From assembly GCF_022458865.1 (NCBI RefSeq), contig NZ_JAJNMU010000002.1, positions 457,853-521,852 on the forward strand: 64,000 bases of DNA, written 5' to 3'. Positions 1 to 8,045 of the stretch are shown in pieces. Within the stretch, counting starts at the first letter, position 1. Every line of letters starts with the position of its first letter. The translations under genes were made by a program, and so were the position numbers. The DNA comes from Paenibacillus periandrae. Lineage in GTDB: Bacteria; Bacillota; Bacilli; Paenibacillales; NBRC-103111. The notes beneath the pieces were generated by a model. It searched no databases and was not told where the DNA came from. It was given only the letters and a program-made list of their open reading frames with translations.

Positions 1-60
1 TACGATGACAATGACGCATATGAGCAGCAGCCTTTTTTCCTGCTTGTCGAACTTATTCAT
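1..60 (-). CDS. N-terminus of an unidentified membrane protein (cut by window edge)
   Basis: On the minus strand an ATG at 58-60 opens a frame that stays open to base 1 (20 codons). It reads a charged start (MNKFDKQEKR) followed by a hydrophobic run (LLLICVIVIV), the usual look of a first transmembrane segment. A purine-rich AAGGGAA lies about a dozen bases upstream. It begins 38 bases after the stop of the HAD gene on the same strand, so it is probably the next gene of that operon. Too little is present to name a family, and the start is uncertain. Confidence 0.5.
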   Translation of the reverse strand, partial: MNKFDKQEKRLLLICVIVIV

Positions 61-98
61 TCGTTCATCCACTTCCCTTATTCCGCGCTTGTTATCAG

Positions 99-911
99 TT
101 ATTCACTATGGGTCTGTAACAGGGATTCCAATACAACAGCTACTCCATCCTGATCGTTGGTCACTGTTGTCAGCTTTGCCTTTCTTTTCAGCTCGTCAAT
201 GGCATTCCCCATCGCCACAGGGTACCCGCACACATCAAACAGCTCCAGATCGTTATAATCATCTCCAAAAACCATCACATGATCAGGATGTAAACCTCTG
301 CGTTTTAACACAGGAAACAGGGCAGCTGCTTTGGATACATCCGCATTCATAATTTGTATCAGTCGGCCTTTATCCGTCAACATAATTTTGACGCGATGGC
401 CAAATTCACGGTTCAGCTCAGAGTATATATCATCGTCATTGGACAACAGCATTTTGGAAAGCAGAAATTGATTCAGCTCCTCTCTTGTGCATACATCCGG
501 AAACGGGGTGCCATCTGGAAAACCAAGAAGGCTTGCATGCTCCGGGGTCAAACTGCGATTGCAAAGCATCGTACCCCTTACTTCAAAAGATACAATTTGT
601 CCCGAATTCCGCCTCATAATCGCCTCATAGAGCTCAACCATCGTCTGCTGATCCATCCATAGATGATCCTCTGTATCGTAAGCGGAATCAACAGTATGGG
701 CACCATTATAGTAGATTATACAGCCCATTTCCAGCATCTCAGGGGGTAAAAGCATCTTTAAAGACCGCGCAGGCCTTGCTGTAGCAATGATCATATGAAT
801 GCCAGCCTGATAACACGATATGAGGGCTTGAAGACTGCGTGCTGATACTTCGCGGCGGCTATTCAAGAGCGTTCCATCCAAATCCATGACAACAGCCTTT
901 ATTACATCCAT
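99..911 (-). CDS. Cof-type HAD-superfamily sugar/flavin phosphatase
   Basis: A 270-residue cytosolic phosphatase of the Cof/HAD-IIB group, which dephosphorylates small phosphorylated metabolites (sugar phosphates, FMN and similar). Motif I with the two catalytic aspartates is at residues 10-14 (DLDGT), motif II is the threonine in IATARP near residue 44, and motif IV is GDDYNDLELF near residue 216. Between them lies a cap region of the size expected for the C2b cap. Length is normal for the family. It is divergent from the HAD-IIA gene at 1078. The exact substrate cannot be read from sequence. Confidence 0.9.
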   Translation of the reverse strand: MDVIKAVVMDLDGTLLNSRREVSARSLQALISCYQAGIHMIIATARPARSLKMLLPPEMLEMGCIIYYNGAHTVDSAYDTEDHLWMDQQTMVELYEAIMRRNSGQIVSFEVRGTMLCNRSLTPEHASLLGFPDGTPFPDVCTREELNQFLLSKMLLSNDDDIYSELNREFGHRVKIMLTDKGRLIQIMNADVSKAAALFPVLKRRGLHPDHVMVFGDDYNDLELFDVCGYPVAMGNAIDELKRKAKLTTVTNDQDGVAVVLESLLQTHSE

Positions 912-1077
912 CGGGACCTCCAGCAGAAAATTTTCACTATGATATCACAGAGACTCCGCTTTGTAAATCAATAGGATTAATGAAATCGATTGTGGCGGCT
1001 CTGCTTGTTTTTTTGTTACAATACTACGTGCACACCATAGTTCAGAATCAGCGTGTCAACGAAAGGGAGAGCCAACA

Positions 1078-1875
1078 GTGAAAGGTTTTATACTCGATTT
1101 GGATGGGACTTTATATGATGGGGATGCGCCTATTCCCTATGCGCCGTCATTTATCGAATGGCTGCGCCGTCATCATTATCCCTATTTATACGTAACGAAC
1201 AACTCGTCGCGTACGCCGGAGCAGGTCGCTGCGCATCTCCGTACAACCGGTATCGAGGCTTTGCCGGAAGAGGTGCTTACCTCATCCCAGGCAGCCGCAC
1301 TTTATATGCAGGAACGGTCCAGTAATAAACAGGTATATGCGATTGGAGAAACGGGACTTCAGCAAGCATTGCAGGATGCAGGCTTCCAGACGGTTGAGCA
1401 TGGTGCTCAGCCCGCCTTTGTTGTGCAAGGGATCGACCGGGAATTTAGCTATGCCAAGCTGTCAACGGCAGTTCGATATATTCGCAGCGGAGCAGCCTTT
1501 ATATTGACGAATCCCGACCATCTGCTGCCGATGAACCATGAGCTGCATCCTGGTGCAGGCTCCATTGCGGCCAGCATAGAGCGGGCCAGTCAAGTAGAAC
1601 CAACGATTATTGGCAAGCCGTCTCCAATCATTATGAACTATGCTATTGCCAGACTGGGCCTGCCTTTGAATCAAATATGGGTTGTCGGTGATAATCTGCA
1701 AACGGACATTCAAGGCGGATTAGCCGCTGGCTGCCGAACCGCACTTGTGCTTACCGGCCTCGTGAAGTCAAGTACGCTGGAAGCACATGAGCAGCGAACC
1801 GGTATTCGGGCAGAGCTTGTGTGTGACCATTTGATGATGCTGGCTGAAGCGCTAAGCCAAGAAAAAGAGGGTTGA
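1078..1875 (+). CDS. HAD-IIA family phosphatase (NagD/AraL-like)
   Basis: A 265-residue NagD-like phosphatase, cytosolic, acting on sugar or nucleoside phosphates. Motif I is DLDGTLYDG at residues 7-15, motif II the TNNSS block near residue 40, the motif III lysine is in GKPSP near residue 183 and motif IV is VVGDNLQTDI near residue 206. The start is a GTG at 1078 preceded by AAAGGGAGAG. Its stop is only four bases before the next gene, so the two are co-transcribed; together they form a small phosphatase pair. TACAAT at 1018-1023 could be its -10 box but no good -35 box is visible. The substrate is unknown. Confidence 0.9.
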   Translation: MKGFILDLDGTLYDGDAPIPYAPSFIEWLRRHHYPYLYVTNNSSRTPEQVAAHLRTTGIEALPEEVLTSSQAAALYMQERSSNKQVYAIGETGLQQALQDAGFQTVEHGAQPAFVVQGIDREFSYAKLSTAVRYIRSGAAFILTNPDHLLPMNHELHPGAGSIAASIERASQVEPTIIGKPSPIIMNYAIARLGLPLNQIWVVGDNLQTDIQGGLAAGCRTALVLTGLVKSSTLEAHEQRTGIRAELVCDHLMMLAEALSQEKEG

Positions 1876-1879
1876 TCAG

Positions 1880-2512
1880 ATGAACCCTACAATTGTTAGT
1901 CTTATACGCCATGGAGAAACAGACGTCAACCGCGAGCCTATCTTTCAAGGACAAATGAACAATCCGTTAGCGCTTGAAGGAACCCGTCAAGCCCAGCTGC
2001 TGGCTGCGCGGCTGTCATTTCAGAGATTTGATGTGTTATACAGCTCCGACCTGCTGCGTGCCGTGCAAACAGCCGCTATTATCGGGAGGCCACACGACAA
2101 GGAAATTCGCACCTCCTCCCAGCTGCGGGAAATTAATCGCGGCGACTGGACAGGGATGAGCTACAAGGCTTGTGCTGCCGCCGATCCTGCGGGATGGCAG
2201 GCAAGTCGGGTCAATCCGGAATTCCGCTCTCCGGGCGGTGAATCCTTCGTAGACCTGCATAAGCGGGTTGTTGCAGAGGTTGAACGCATCGCCCTGCTCC
2301 ATCGCGGGATGCATATTGTCATTGTTACACATGGAGGTCCAATTCGCGCTTTTCTGCGTCACGCAGTTGGACTTCCAGCCCATCATATGCAGTCATTCCA
2401 GGCAGCAAATACGTCCATCAGCCGCTTTAAGCTCGAAGACCAGCAGTGGTCGCTGCTGCAATTTAACGACCACGCCCATCTTGAGCCTCACAGTGTTGTA
2501 TCAGGAGCTTGA
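1880..2512 (+). CDS. Histidine phosphatase family protein (phosphoglycerate mutase-like)
   Basis: A 210-residue enzyme of the branch-1 histidine phosphatase (PGM/RNase HI-associated/CobC-like) superfamily. The phosphohistidine motif RHGET is at residues 10-14, the arginine of the SSDLLRAVQT block near residue 58, the acid/base glutamate in REINRGDW near residue 82 and the second histidine in VTHGGPIR near residue 151. It follows the HAD-IIA gene by four bases with GAGGG as binding site and ends before a strong bidirectional terminator. It is likely a broad phosphatase; similarity to CobC or GpmB types does not settle the substrate. Confidence 0.88.
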   Translation: MNPTIVSLIRHGETDVNREPIFQGQMNNPLALEGTRQAQLLAARLSFQRFDVLYSSDLLRAVQTAAIIGRPHDKEIRTSSQLREINRGDWTGMSYKACAAADPAGWQASRVNPEFRSPGGESFVDLHKRVVAEVERIALLHRGMHIVIVTHGGPIRAFLRHAVGLPAHHMQSFQAANTSISRFKLEDQQWSLLQFNDHAHLEPHSVVSGA

Positions 2513-2574
2513 TGTACCTCGTGCCAGCTGGATTCCTAGACAGACGGGTTCGATGCCAGGCATATGAATATATG

Positions 2575-2628
2575 AAGAAGGAAGCCTCCATTCCCGCTTT
2601 GCAGCGATCCGGAGGCTTCCTTCTTTTT
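2575..2628. terminator. Bidirectional terminator between histidine phosphatase and padR
   Basis: A perfect 15-bp inverted repeat: left arm 2575-2589, right arm 2611-2625, loop 21 bases, followed on the plus strand by TTCTTTTT. A-rich sequence on the left gives some T-tract to the minus strand too. It ends the phosphatase pair and faces the convergent padR gene. Confidence 0.85.
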
Positions 2629-2640
2629 CAAATATGGAGA

Positions 2641-3207
2641 CTACGCCTGCTCATCCAGTGGAAGGCCTTCCTCGCTCAGGCGCCCTTCCTTGGTATCCTT
2701 CGCCAGACGCTCCAGCCAGCGAAGCTGGGTGAGGCCATGCTCATAGGAGCAGTACATCATATGCAGCACACCGCGAGGCACGATCGGAATATGCTCCTCA
2801 TATAAATCCTTCATTTTGCGATTTTTCAGCTTCTGCTCTTCGATTTTCTTTACAATAATCTCATAAATCTTCTCTTGATCCCCATAACCCGAGAACATTA
2901 ATGCTGTTACCATCGGATAATAGACAGGGGATTTTTCCTGAAATTGCTGCAGCAGCAGCTCTTGAAACAACAGCTTGCCGGATGGTGAAATCCGGTATAT
3001 GGTCCGATCCGGCCTGCTGCTGTCCTTGACGGTTTCAACGGTCTCGATATAGTCATTTTTTTTCAACTGCTCGATCGCATAGTACAAGGAACCGTCACGC
3101 ATTTTGATATAATGATGCATATCACGTTCCATCATCGTCTGCTTGATTTCATAGGGATGGCTTTCTTTTTCCATTAAAAGCCCGAGAATAACCAGCTTCA
3201 TGGACAT
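2641..3207 (-). CDS. PadR family transcriptional regulator
   Basis: A 188-residue PadR-type repressor with a C-terminal Vir_act_alpha_C-like helical domain. The winged helix is at residues 1-80, with the family signature ILGLL, HPYEIK and RDGSLYYAIEQLKKNDYI; the rest is predicted helical and should make the dimer interface. It lies 40 bases downstream of the DHA2 exporter gene on the same strand and is the last gene of that unit. AAGGTGAG precedes the ATG. Such pairs usually have PadR repressing its own operon until a drug or phenolic compound binds; the effector here is unknown. A candidate operator lies at 4843-4875. Confidence 0.88.
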   Translation of the reverse strand: MSMKLVILGLLMEKESHPYEIKQTMMERDMHHYIKMRDGSLYYAIEQLKKNDYIETVETVKDSSRPDRTIYRISPSGKLLFQELLLQQFQEKSPVYYPMVTALMFSGYGDQEKIYEIIVKKIEEQKLKNRKMKDLYEEHIPIVPRGVLHMMYCSYEHGLTQLRWLERLAKDTKEGRLSEEGLPLDEQA

Positions 3208-3247
3208 GGAGCACTCACCTTATTTCTGAGGATTTCGAGTACTGACA

Positions 3248-4813
3248 TTACGCCTTTTGCTTCGTATGCGACGGGATTTCCATCCTCGCCTTACCCATCA
3301 GCAAAATGCAGATCAAGGCGGCGACCGCCATAATCAGTGTACACTGAAAAACAATAGCAATCGAATCTGCCAGCCCAATCGTCAGCTTTTCCAATACTTG
3401 CGGTGGAATCTTGGCTCTCACATCAGGCTGCAATAGCGCACGTGGATCGATTTGTGCCATATTGGAGCCTGGAAGCAGCTCTGTCAGCCGCGAGGTCAGT
3501 GCACCCGTCTGCACACTTCCAAGTATGGTCACCCCGATAGCCGAGCCGATCGAACGAAAGAAGGCAACCATGGACGTCACAGTACCGCGGAACTCAAAGC
3601 CTACATTATGCAGCGACGACATCGAGACCACCGGAAAGGATGCCCCGATCCCCAGACCCATAAGAATCATATAAATGATAACCAATGGTCGTGGTGTCAG
3701 CTGTGGAGTCGTACCTCCGAATATGCCGAACAGCGATTGGACCCACGCAGGTGAATAATAGGACAACGTCGATAACAATGAGGTTGCTATAAGCAGAAGT
3801 GCACACGATACGAGCAATATATTACGGTAAGGCAATTTACTGATAAAGCGGCCTCCGAATACACTACTGACGACAACACCCAGCATCATCGGAGTCAGCA
3901 CTTGTCCAGCACTCGAAGCTGAGCCTTGATACACGCCCTGAATGAACAGAGGAATGTAAGAAGCGGCAGACATCAGGATCGCTCCATAGAACAGGCTGGT
4001 TCCCATACTCGCTGTAAACAGCTTATTGCGGAACAATTTAAGCGGTACGACAGGATCCGATACTTGAGTCTCGATCCAGAGAAATAACGCCAGCAGAATG
4101 ACAAAACCGCTGAATAAGCTATAGCTCTGCAGAGAGTTCCAGGCGAACTCCTTACCTCCAAGCTCTAACCCGAACATCAGACACAGCACGGAAGCGGCAA
4201 AAGTGATGGTCCCCCACCAGTCGATTTTTTGATTCGGATTATTAGGCAGTGTCGCGTGATAAAATAAAGTGATCAGCAGCAGAGAGACTACACCCAACGG
4301 CAAGTTAATGAAAAATATCCATTTCCAATTCACATAATCCGTAAAATAAGCTCCAGCCAGCGGCCCCAAAACACTTGAAATACCAAAAACTGCACCGAAC
4401 AAGCCCTGCATTTTACCCCGCTTCTCAGGTGGAAACAGATCAAATACGATAGTGAACGTAATCGGCATCAGAGCGCCACCGCCAATACCCTGAATCGCGC
4501 GATAAACGATCAATTGGAACATACTCGTTGAAGTCCCGCATAAGGCAGAGCCGATCATGAACACGACCAGGCCAAGCAAGAAAAATTTCTTGCGCCCGTA
4601 CATATCGGATAATTTACCGAAAATCGGCATCGATACGACATTCGCAATCAAATATGCGGAAAATACCCATACAAACTTGTCCAAGCCCCCAAACTCTCCG
4701 ACAATCGTTGGCATCGCCGTAGAGACAATCGTCTGGTCTAGTGAAGCCAAGAGCAGGCCCAGCATTAATCCGACGATCGTCAGACGGACGTTAGATTTTT
4801 TGTTAACCATCAT
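3248..4813 (-). CDS. DHA2-family multidrug exporter (EmrB/QacA, 14 TM)
   Basis: A 521-residue major facilitator of the drug:H+ antiporter-2 group in the cytoplasmic membrane. The N-terminal half shows the expected LDQTIVSTAMPTIVGE first helix, motif A GKLSDMYGRKK near residue 65 and the RAIQGIGGGALMP block near residue 109; the length and about 14 hydrophobic stretches fit DHA2. A long loop before helix 13/14 contains the usual poorly conserved segment. Binding site GAGGGTGAA lies before two consecutive ATGs; the second, at 4810, has the better spacing. It is first gene of an operon with padR. The substrate cannot be told from sequence. Confidence 0.9.
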   Translation of the reverse strand: MMVNKKSNVRLTIVGLMLGLLLASLDQTIVSTAMPTIVGEFGGLDKFVWVFSAYLIANVVSMPIFGKLSDMYGRKKFFLLGLVVFMIGSALCGTSTSMFQLIVYRAIQGIGGGALMPITFTIVFDLFPPEKRGKMQGLFGAVFGISSVLGPLAGAYFTDYVNWKWIFFINLPLGVVSLLLITLFYHATLPNNPNQKIDWWGTITFAASVLCLMFGLELGGKEFAWNSLQSYSLFSGFVILLALFLWIETQVSDPVVPLKLFRNKLFTASMGTSLFYGAILMSAASYIPLFIQGVYQGSASSAGQVLTPMMLGVVVSSVFGGRFISKLPYRNILLVSCALLLIATSLLSTLSYYSPAWVQSLFGIFGGTTPQLTPRPLVIIYMILMGLGIGASFPVVSMSSLHNVGFEFRGTVTSMVAFFRSIGSAIGVTILGSVQTGALTSRLTELLPGSNMAQIDPRALLQPDVRAKIPPQVLEKLTIGLADSIAIVFQCTLIMAVAALICILLMGKARMEIPSHTKQKA

Positions 4814-4842
4814 TTCACCCTCATTTTTACTTTTATACTTAC

Positions 4843-4877
4843 GTTAATTATTATATTCAAATTTGAGTAATTAACAA
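4843..4877 (-). promoter_or_regulatory. Promoter and candidate PadR operator of the DHA2/padR operon
   Basis: Minus-strand boxes TTGTTA (4872-4877) and TATAAT (4850-4855) are 16 bases apart. A perfect inverted repeat GTTAATTA (4843-4850) / TAATTAAC (4868-4875) covers both boxes, with a smaller CAAATTTG palindrome in its centre. A protein bound here would block RNA polymerase, so PadR autoregulation is the natural reading (inference). The rest of the 270-base gap up to the LysR gene is AT-rich and shows no gene. Confidence 0.65.
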
Positions 4878-5085
4878 GTGATTAATCAAAGTTTAACAAG
4901 GAATAACGACTCATTTTTTAAAAATTACCTTATTTAGGTTTGCTCCTCACTGCCATGTGTCATATAATGACTATATTGAGAAATTGTATTTATATTATAG
5001 GGTAAATCGATAAAATTTATCTATTTTTCAATCGGTTTGTATACCCACCTAAGGTACAACCTTTTAGAGAGGAGGGTCCGATTAA

Positions 5086-5988
5086 GTGAATTTGAACCAA
5101 CTCGAAACGTTAATTACGATTTCCAAAACCATGAGCTTCCGCAAAGCAGGCGAGCTGCTTAACCTCACACAGCCAGCTGTATCCGCTCAGATAAAAAGTC
5201 TGGAGGATGAGTTCAAAACCGTACTTATTGACCGTAACCAGCCAGTCACTCTAACCGACAGCGGACGCATATTCCTCGAACATGCAGAATTAATTTTGCA
5301 TACGGTTGAGGATATGAAGGAAAGACTGAACGATTTGAATCATACGCCGCAGGGCCATATCCATCTGGGAACGACAACCTCCATTGCGATTCAGATTTTA
5401 CCGCGGGTGCTGTCTTATTTTCAAAATCAATTTCCATTGATCAAAACGACGATCCACTCGATGACAACCTCACAAATCATGCATAGCGTCGAAAATGGCA
5501 CCATTGATATCGGCATCACGTATTTATTTGAAAAACAGCCTTCACTCGAAAGCTCGGTGCTGTACTACGATACTTTTGAATTGGTAGTATCACCCGATCA
5601 TCCGCTCAGTCGCTACGCTCACGTGCCTATTGAGAGGCTGCATGACATTTCATTAATTATGCTTTCGCCTGAAACAGCAGGCCGCAGGTTTGTCGATCAA
5701 ATTTTCAAACAGCTTAACATCACCCCGCAAATCGTTATGGAGCTGTCCAGCAGCGAAGAGGTGAAGCGAATGGTTGAGCTGAATTTAGGCGCTGCGATTA
5801 TTTCGAAGATGTCGATTGCTAACGAGCTTCGACTGGGCACCCTAAAGATGGTTAAAGTTCATGAGCTCGAAATCAGCCATCCTGTCGGCGTTATATATAA
5901 ATCCGGACGCTATTTAAGCTCGGCGCTGCATCAATTCCTGCTGGATCTAAAAGGCATGCAAGAAATACAATTTATTGGATCGGAGTGA
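5086..5988 (+). CDS. LysR family transcriptional regulator
   Basis: A 300-residue LysR-type regulator. Residues 1-60 are the winged helix-turn-helix (MNLNQLETLITI, FRKAGELLNLTQPAVSAQIKSLE), residues 90-290 the periplasmic-binding-like effector domain. The start is GTG at 5086, preceded by GAGAGGAGGG. It is six bases upstream of the PHP-family gene and thus co-transcribed with it. A weak inverted repeat TGTATACC/GGTACA sits about 45 bases before the start and may be its own site. The effector is unknown; overall it resembles the CysL/CbbR-like group more than the short metabolic ones, but this is a loose judgement. Confidence 0.88.
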   Translation: MNLNQLETLITISKTMSFRKAGELLNLTQPAVSAQIKSLEDEFKTVLIDRNQPVTLTDSGRIFLEHAELILHTVEDMKERLNDLNHTPQGHIHLGTTTSIAIQILPRVLSYFQNQFPLIKTTIHSMTTSQIMHSVENGTIDIGITYLFEKQPSLESSVLYYDTFELVVSPDHPLSRYAHVPIERLHDISLIMLSPETAGRRFVDQIFKQLNITPQIVMELSSSEEVKRMVELNLGAAIISKMSIANELRLGTLKMVKVHELEISHPVGVIYKSGRYLSSALHQFLLDLKGMQEIQFIGSE

Positions 5989-5994
5989 TTTTTA

Positions 5995-6801
5995 ATGAAA
6001 TTCGATTTACACACGCATCACGAACGCTGCGGCCATGCCGTAGGCACGATACGCGATTATGTCGAGGCGGGTATTCGTCACGGACTATCGGTCATCGGGA
6101 TTTCCGACCATTCTCCTTATTTCGGGAGTAAGTTGGAACGGGAACAGCCGGGTATTGCAATGGGCAAAAGCGAGTTCGCGATCTATATTGATGAAGTGTT
6201 GAAGCTCAAGCAGGAATACAGCGGCAAAATCGATGTGCTGCTCGGTGTGGAGTCCGATTTTTTCCCTGAGCATGCAGAGCTGTATCGGCAAATATATGAG
6301 AAGTACCCTTTTGATTACATTATCGGCTCCGTTCATTTGTCCGGAGGTACGAGTATATTCAACAAGACCCGTTTCCAGGGACTAACCGATGCTCAGCTCG
6401 TTGAACAAAAAGACATTTATTACGGTCTGATTGAGCAATCGGCCCGCAGCGGTATTTTTCAGATTCTTGGGCATATTGATGCGATGCGCGCTTACTTTGT
6501 ACCTTTCTCGGCGGTACCGACCGATTCCGTGGATCGTACGCTCCAGATCATTGGCGAGCAAGATGTGGCAATCGAGATCAACACCTCCGGCAAAACCAAA
6601 GCCTGCGGCGGCTGGTATCCGGTTGATGAGGTTCTTGAACGGGCGCTTCATTACGGAGTCAGAGTTACCTTCGGCTCGGATGCCCATGTGCCTGAGCGTG
6701 TCGGCGATGACTGGGACGAGGTCAGCAAGCGTTTGAAGGAGATCGGCTTTAAGGAATGGGTGTATTTCAAACAAAAGGAACGTCAAATCGTCCCTTTGTA
6801 A
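5995..6801 (+). CDS. PHP-domain phosphatase, histidinol-phosphatase-like
   Basis: A 268-residue PHP-superfamily phosphoesterase. Metal-binding motifs are visible in the expected order: DLHTHHERCGH (residues 4-14), SDHS near 38, the glutamate of LLGVESDF near 83, SVH near 113, ILGHID near 158 and the FGSDAH block near 223. Proteins of this layout are usually annotated as histidinol-phosphatase (HisJ/HisK type), converting histidinol phosphate to histidinol, but no other his gene is nearby, so the true substrate may differ. It is translationally close to the LysR gene (six bases) and may be its regulatory target. GGAGTGA is the binding site. Confidence 0.8.
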   Translation: MKFDLHTHHERCGHAVGTIRDYVEAGIRHGLSVIGISDHSPYFGSKLEREQPGIAMGKSEFAIYIDEVLKLKQEYSGKIDVLLGVESDFFPEHAELYRQIYEKYPFDYIIGSVHLSGGTSIFNKTRFQGLTDAQLVEQKDIYYGLIEQSARSGIFQILGHIDAMRAYFVPFSAVPTDSVDRTLQIIGEQDVAIEINTSGKTKACGGWYPVDEVLERALHYGVRVTFGSDAHVPERVGDDWDEVSKRLKEIGFKEWVYFKQKERQIVPL

Positions 6802-6846
6802 GTTCACAGGAGGAAGACGTACAACCAGTCTGCATGACGGGCTAAC

Positions 6847-6875
6847 AAATACCCCTTACTCGGGGTATTTTTGTT
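6847..6875 (+). terminator. Terminator after LysR-PHP operon
   Basis: A nine-base perfect stem AAATACCCC (6847-6855) / GGGGTATTT (6862-6870), six-base loop, followed by TTTTG. The left arm and loop (15 bases) recur exactly at 7996-8010. Confidence 0.85.
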
Positions 6876-6984
6876 ATTCCTTTAGCTACATTTAAAAAAC
6901 AAATGAGTTAAAAGCCTTCAACGACTCCACTGCCAGTCGTTACTTGTGGCAGGGTTTCCGCAATGACTGTATCGACAAGTCACC

Positions 6985-7311
6985 TTATTTCCCCCGCATG
7001 AGTTTGACTGAAAACCTGTCTATTAATACACTCAATCCAAAATGAAACTCATTCTCCCAATTGGTTATTGTGGTATAGGTAGCTAGGCGAATCATATTCG
7101 GAAATTGTTCTTTATCTTCGACGTGGTAATACAGGGATGCCGTTTTTACTTGTAATTTCTCCGCTATTTTCCTCATACTTAATTCTTTCAAGCCAATCTC
7201 GTCTAATAATTTAAGGGCGGTTTCCAGGATTCGAATCCGGTCAAGCGGAATATGACTTACGCTATTCTCGATTAACGAGTTCGAAATTCGGGTGGTTTGT
7301 CGTCTTGCCAT
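6985..7311 (-). pseudogene. TetR family regulator with internal deletion
   Basis: A 108-residue frame starting at the ATG at 7311, chosen because AGAGGTGAG lies five bases upstream. Residues 20-65 are a clear TetR helix-turn-helix (RILETALKLLDEIGL, LSMRKIAEKLQVKTASLYYHV-DKEQ). Right after DKEQ the reading jumps to FPNMIRLATYT...ENEFHFGLSVLIDRF, which corresponds to the last 35 or so residues of full-length TetR proteins of this group (the FEFGLD-LLDG tail). About 90-100 residues of the ligand-binding middle are missing, with the frame kept. It is either a dead remnant or a ligand-blind DNA-binding protein. It is divergent from the VOC gene and sits by a candidate operator. Confidence 0.75.
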
Positions 7312-7329
7312 TGAGCTCACCTCTTTCAC

Positions 7330-7358
7330 TTGACATGTATACCACTTGTTTGTATTCT
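7330..7358 (+). promoter_or_regulatory. Promoter of VOC gene with TetR-like operator
   Basis: TTGACA (7330-7335), 17 bases, TATTCT (7353-7358): close to the consensus. Within it lies an imperfect inverted repeat GTATAC (7337-7342) / GTATTC (7352-7357), spaced nine bases, a plausible site for the adjacent TetR-type protein. Confidence 0.65.
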
Positions 7359-7470
7359 AACACTGATGAAGCACAATCCTTCATTGTTAGTGCGTATTCC
7401 GAGATATCGTAAGGAAGCCAGCTTTTGAGCTTTACGAGAAAATAGGACTTTACTGAGAGGAGATCATCCA

Positions 7471-7839
7471 ATGAAGCTTAACCATTTGAATTTATGCGTT
7501 TACGATCTGTCTGAGGCAATTGTACTTTTTCAAAATCTATTCGACTTTCAACTTTTAGATCAAAAAGGCGATTTCATTGCCGTGATGACCGACGGTCAAG
7601 GGTTTACCCTGGTTCTTAGCAAGTTGCCGTCCAACCAAAATGAAGCAGCTCTTTACCCCAAGGACTTCCATCTAGGGTTCTATGTCGATACGATGTCTGA
7701 GGTTGATCAATTCTATAAAAAACTGGCGGTAGTCGGCATTGCATCGGAGCATGAACCTAGAATGATACGGGGTGGCTACACCTTGTATTTCACGGCTTTA
7801 GGGGAAATTCATTTTGAGGTGACCTGCTATAATTGCTAG
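7471..7839 (+). CDS. VOC (glyoxalase/bleomycin-resistance fold) family protein
   Basis: A 122-residue protein with the vicinal-oxygen-chelate fold: N-terminal LNHLNLCVYDL-EAI-LFQNLFDFQ, middle AVMTDGQGFTLVLS, and the C-terminal half GFYVDTMSEVDQFYKKL ... GGYTLYFTALGEIHFEV. Family metal ligands are partly present (His5, Glu117 region) but the function could be an isomerase, a dioxygenase or a drug-binding protein. AGAGGAG lies seven bases upstream of the ATG. It is divergent from the truncated TetR gene; in intact versions of such pairs TetR represses the enzyme gene. Confidence 0.8.
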   Translation: MKLNHLNLCVYDLSEAIVLFQNLFDFQLLDQKGDFIAVMTDGQGFTLVLSKLPSNQNEAALYPKDFHLGFYVDTMSEVDQFYKKLAVVGIASEHEPRMIRGGYTLYFTALGEIHFEVTCYNC

Positions 7840-7995
7840 GAATTGAAAAAACTTGCCGTTACTTATGTTGCAGTTCTCCGTATCATGTATTCAGCGAATT
7901 CGAAGGCACCGATGACACGCTCGTTCAACCATCTTCCGGTCGCGAAAGCCGCAAGTCGTTGGAAATCTATTTGCGGGTGGTGTCAGCTTCGCTGG

Positions 7996-8038
7996 AAATA
8001 CCCCTTACTCCGCTGAAATCAGGGAATAAGGGGTATTC
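7996..8038. terminator. Hairpin between VOC gene and yhhQ (weak T-tract)
   Basis: Perfect 11-bp arms AATACCCCTTA (7997-8007) and TAAGGGGTATT (8027-8037) with a 19-base loop, between two convergent genes. No run of T follows on either strand, so termination efficiency is doubtful. It shares 15 exact bases with the terminator at 6847. Confidence 0.5.
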
Positions 8039-8045
8039 GTCATTG

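Noticed and set aside
5..352. Plus-strand open frame across the left edge
   Set aside because: It is antisense to the HAD phosphatase and to the start of the next minus-strand gene; composition is not protein-like.
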